Assembly (NCBI GenBank): GCA_000320545.1
Contig: ADNK01002523.1
Location: 45,001-92,126, forward strand
Reading direction: 5' to 3'
DNA from: Bigelowiella natans CCMP2755
Lineage: Eukaryota > Cercozoa > Chlorarachniophyceae
Length of the DNA: 47,126 nt
The position numbers and the translations under genes are program-made. The notes beneath the pieces are model-generated. The model saw only the letters and a program-made list of their open reading frames with translations, was not told the origin of the DNA and ran no database searches. This document shows positions 45,683 to 47,126 of this stretch, in pieces (position 1 is the stretch's first letter; the number at the start of each line of letters is the position of its first letter).

Positions 45683-45722
45683 TCACGTTGCTCCTTCCTT
45701 CCTTCCTTATTCCCTTAGACCT

Positions 45723-47126
45723 TCATCGCTTTCGGAACTTCACCAACCACCAGGTAATAGATTCCTCTCTAACCTTATCTCCTTTGTCGCTTACCCAGAA
45801 CTCACCTTCGTCCTTAGGTTCGTGTCCATACCAGCCCTCTGCATCAAGGTCCCCCAGGACCTTATACCAGTGCTCAAAGGGTAAGTCGGGAACAGCTAGG
45901 TAGAGTAGCTGATATTTTCCGTCCTTTATTTTCATAGCTACCCTCTCCATATTTCGTAATCCAGGGTAGCCTAGATAGACAATCTTCATGCGCCAATCGT
46001 CGTTCACCCTGACCTTATTGTTTCCATATTCCACATCGAACTTAGGTCGGGGTCCTAAACAAGGCATTGCTCGCTCCCACACAGTAGGGTTTACTTTAAC
46101 ATCCTCTAGGAGCTTCTCACCGATATCATAATTCTTTAGGTGACTGATGTGGCGCAAGGTGACCCTGTTCCCATCATAGATGTAGTACTGCTTCCTCCCC
46201 TTCCTCTCGGTAACCTTTGCAACGCCACCCCAGAAGGGGTCTTGTTTATTTCTCGATCTCAGATTTACCTTGGCCCTAACATACTGTCCTTCCTTTAGAA
46301 CTCGGCCATCGTACGGGACCTTCTCGTCTTCGCTCTCGGTATCGTCGTCGTTGTCGTCGCCTTCTTCCCTCTCCTTATCCTTGATACCTCCCCCAGACGT
46401 GAAGGTGTCGTTTACTAACCCTTGTATCTTGTCTGGTGTGGTGCTATTTATCCTGCTTAGGTTGGCCAAGGTGCGGTGGAGTCGCTCTACCTTGGAGTTG
46501 GACTGGGCATAGTATACAGGTGAGGCATCAATATTAGGGTGTGGTAGCTGTAGAAGAGAGGTCTCATTATCCACATGTAACTTCTTTGGTATCTTGTTTA
46601 TGCTAACTTCATCAGGGATAGCCTGGAGCTCAGACTCCCAGGTACGGTAGCAGTTAGTAAGCCTCTGCTTATATAAGCCTTTGTTCTTCTTAGCAACGTT
46701 GACCTTGATAATCTTTTTAACCCAGCACTTTCCAGTGGCCACATCAACGAAGGTAAGGTAGTGATAGCCATCGTACTTATAAACATCAATTTGCACGATA
46801 TCTAAGAAGTTCCTTGCTTTGATTTTCTTAGATGCACGGCTCTTGCTGGACTCCTTGGTGGCGACGCCTGCCGCCTTCAAGCTGGAGCACCTGCAGCCAC
46901 GCAGGTATGTCCTTATCTCTTTTAGCTTGTAGGGCCAGTAGTAATGGTAGAGTAGAGCAGTGATATGGTTTTCTCCTACGTGTGCAGGTCCATGGGCGGT
47001 AAAGAGAAGGGCTCCCCTGGTCCGCCGTGGCACGTAGGTACGCCTAACATTATTAGTGTATACATATATCCTATCACTAAGTACCTCATGCTTGTGTTTG
47101 TATTTATCCAGGTGTTCTTGAAGGTT
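45723..47126 (-). mobile_element. Integrase (rve/DDE) region of a retroelement or Polinton-like element, 5' partial
   Basis: One frame, open from the right edge (47126) to a TAG stop at 45723, 467 residues seen, no introns. In order: a zinc-finger-like block (HGPAHVGENH, YYWPYKLKEIRTYL, GCRC instead of CxxC); the rve core with IVQIDVYKYDG (first Asp), KLHVDNET (second Asp) and AQSNSKVERLHRTL (Glu); then an acidic linker and an SH3-like module (GQYVRAKVNL, DPFWGGVAKVTERKG, VTLRHISHLKNYD) like the GPY/F region of Gypsy integrases. About 170 further residues with Trp-rich ends are of no recognised family. Between second Asp and Glu there are 27 residues, not 35. The Asp/Asp/Glu triad is intact and no stop interrupts the frame, so it could be active. 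An LTR retrotransposon is the first reading; a Polinton or virophage-type integrase is the alternative, since no reverse transcriptase is in the window. Confidence 0.88.

Overview
This is nuclear DNA of an intron-rich unicellular eukaryote, read as spliced genes. Sixteen genes are well supported. Almost none is one uninterrupted reading frame: exons are short, most introns are about 50-110 nt with GT..AG ends, and reading phase closes exactly across the joins proposed here. Housekeeping genes (exportin-1, eIF3b, RBX1, a DUF2009/UPF0652 protein) sit beside UNC93, rolling-stone, Sel1, ankyrin and cholinesterase-type genes, a mixture typical of protists rather than fungi, plants or animals. One unknown protein starts with a signal peptide followed by a basic Ser/Thr-containing stretch, which could be a bipartite plastid or endomembrane leader. 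An alga with a secondary plastid is therefore possible but not shown. The species cannot be named from the sequence alone.

Layout. 3-717 (+) rolling-stone/FAR-17a-like membrane protein, 5' partial. 2235-4230 (+) DUF2009/UPF0652 protein. 5012-7683 (-) UNC93-like transporter in about 15 exons. 9339-10786 (-) HAD hydrolase in 8 exons. 11130-13852 (+) nuclear-type ankyrin protein in 14 exons. 14899-15376 (-) small secreted protein with 16 cysteines. 15604-18152 (+) unknown acidic protein with signal peptide, 12 exons. 19087-22339 (-) exportin-1. 22980-23624 (+) RBX1. 24742-28487 (-) a 1054-residue SAP / acidic repeat / Tudor-PWWP-like / metacaspase-like fusion. 30280-32650 (-) eIF3b. 33641-34634 (+) four-helix membrane protein. 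35633-41118 (-) cholinesterase-type carboxylesterase in 19 exons. 41358-42839 (+) Sel1-repeat protein. 45723-47126 (-) an rve-type integrase of a mobile element running off the right edge, with a cluster of perfect hairpins just beyond its stop codon.

Between genes lie 0.8-2.5 kb stretches rich in CTAG, GCTAGC and GCATGC palindromes, CA/TG, TA, GA and ATT microsatellites, short tandem duplications and inverted repeats. No tRNA, rRNA or CRISPR was recognised. The genes do not form one pathway: each is transcribed separately, often divergently (esterase and Sel1 genes share about 240 bp of upstream DNA).

The most unusual item is the caspase-fold protein with chromatin-type N-terminal domains. 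Next are the 16-cysteine secreted protein, the unknown signal-peptide protein, the integrase with a short D-to-E spacing, and a class of 5' splice sites reading GTTNNN instead of GTRNGT.
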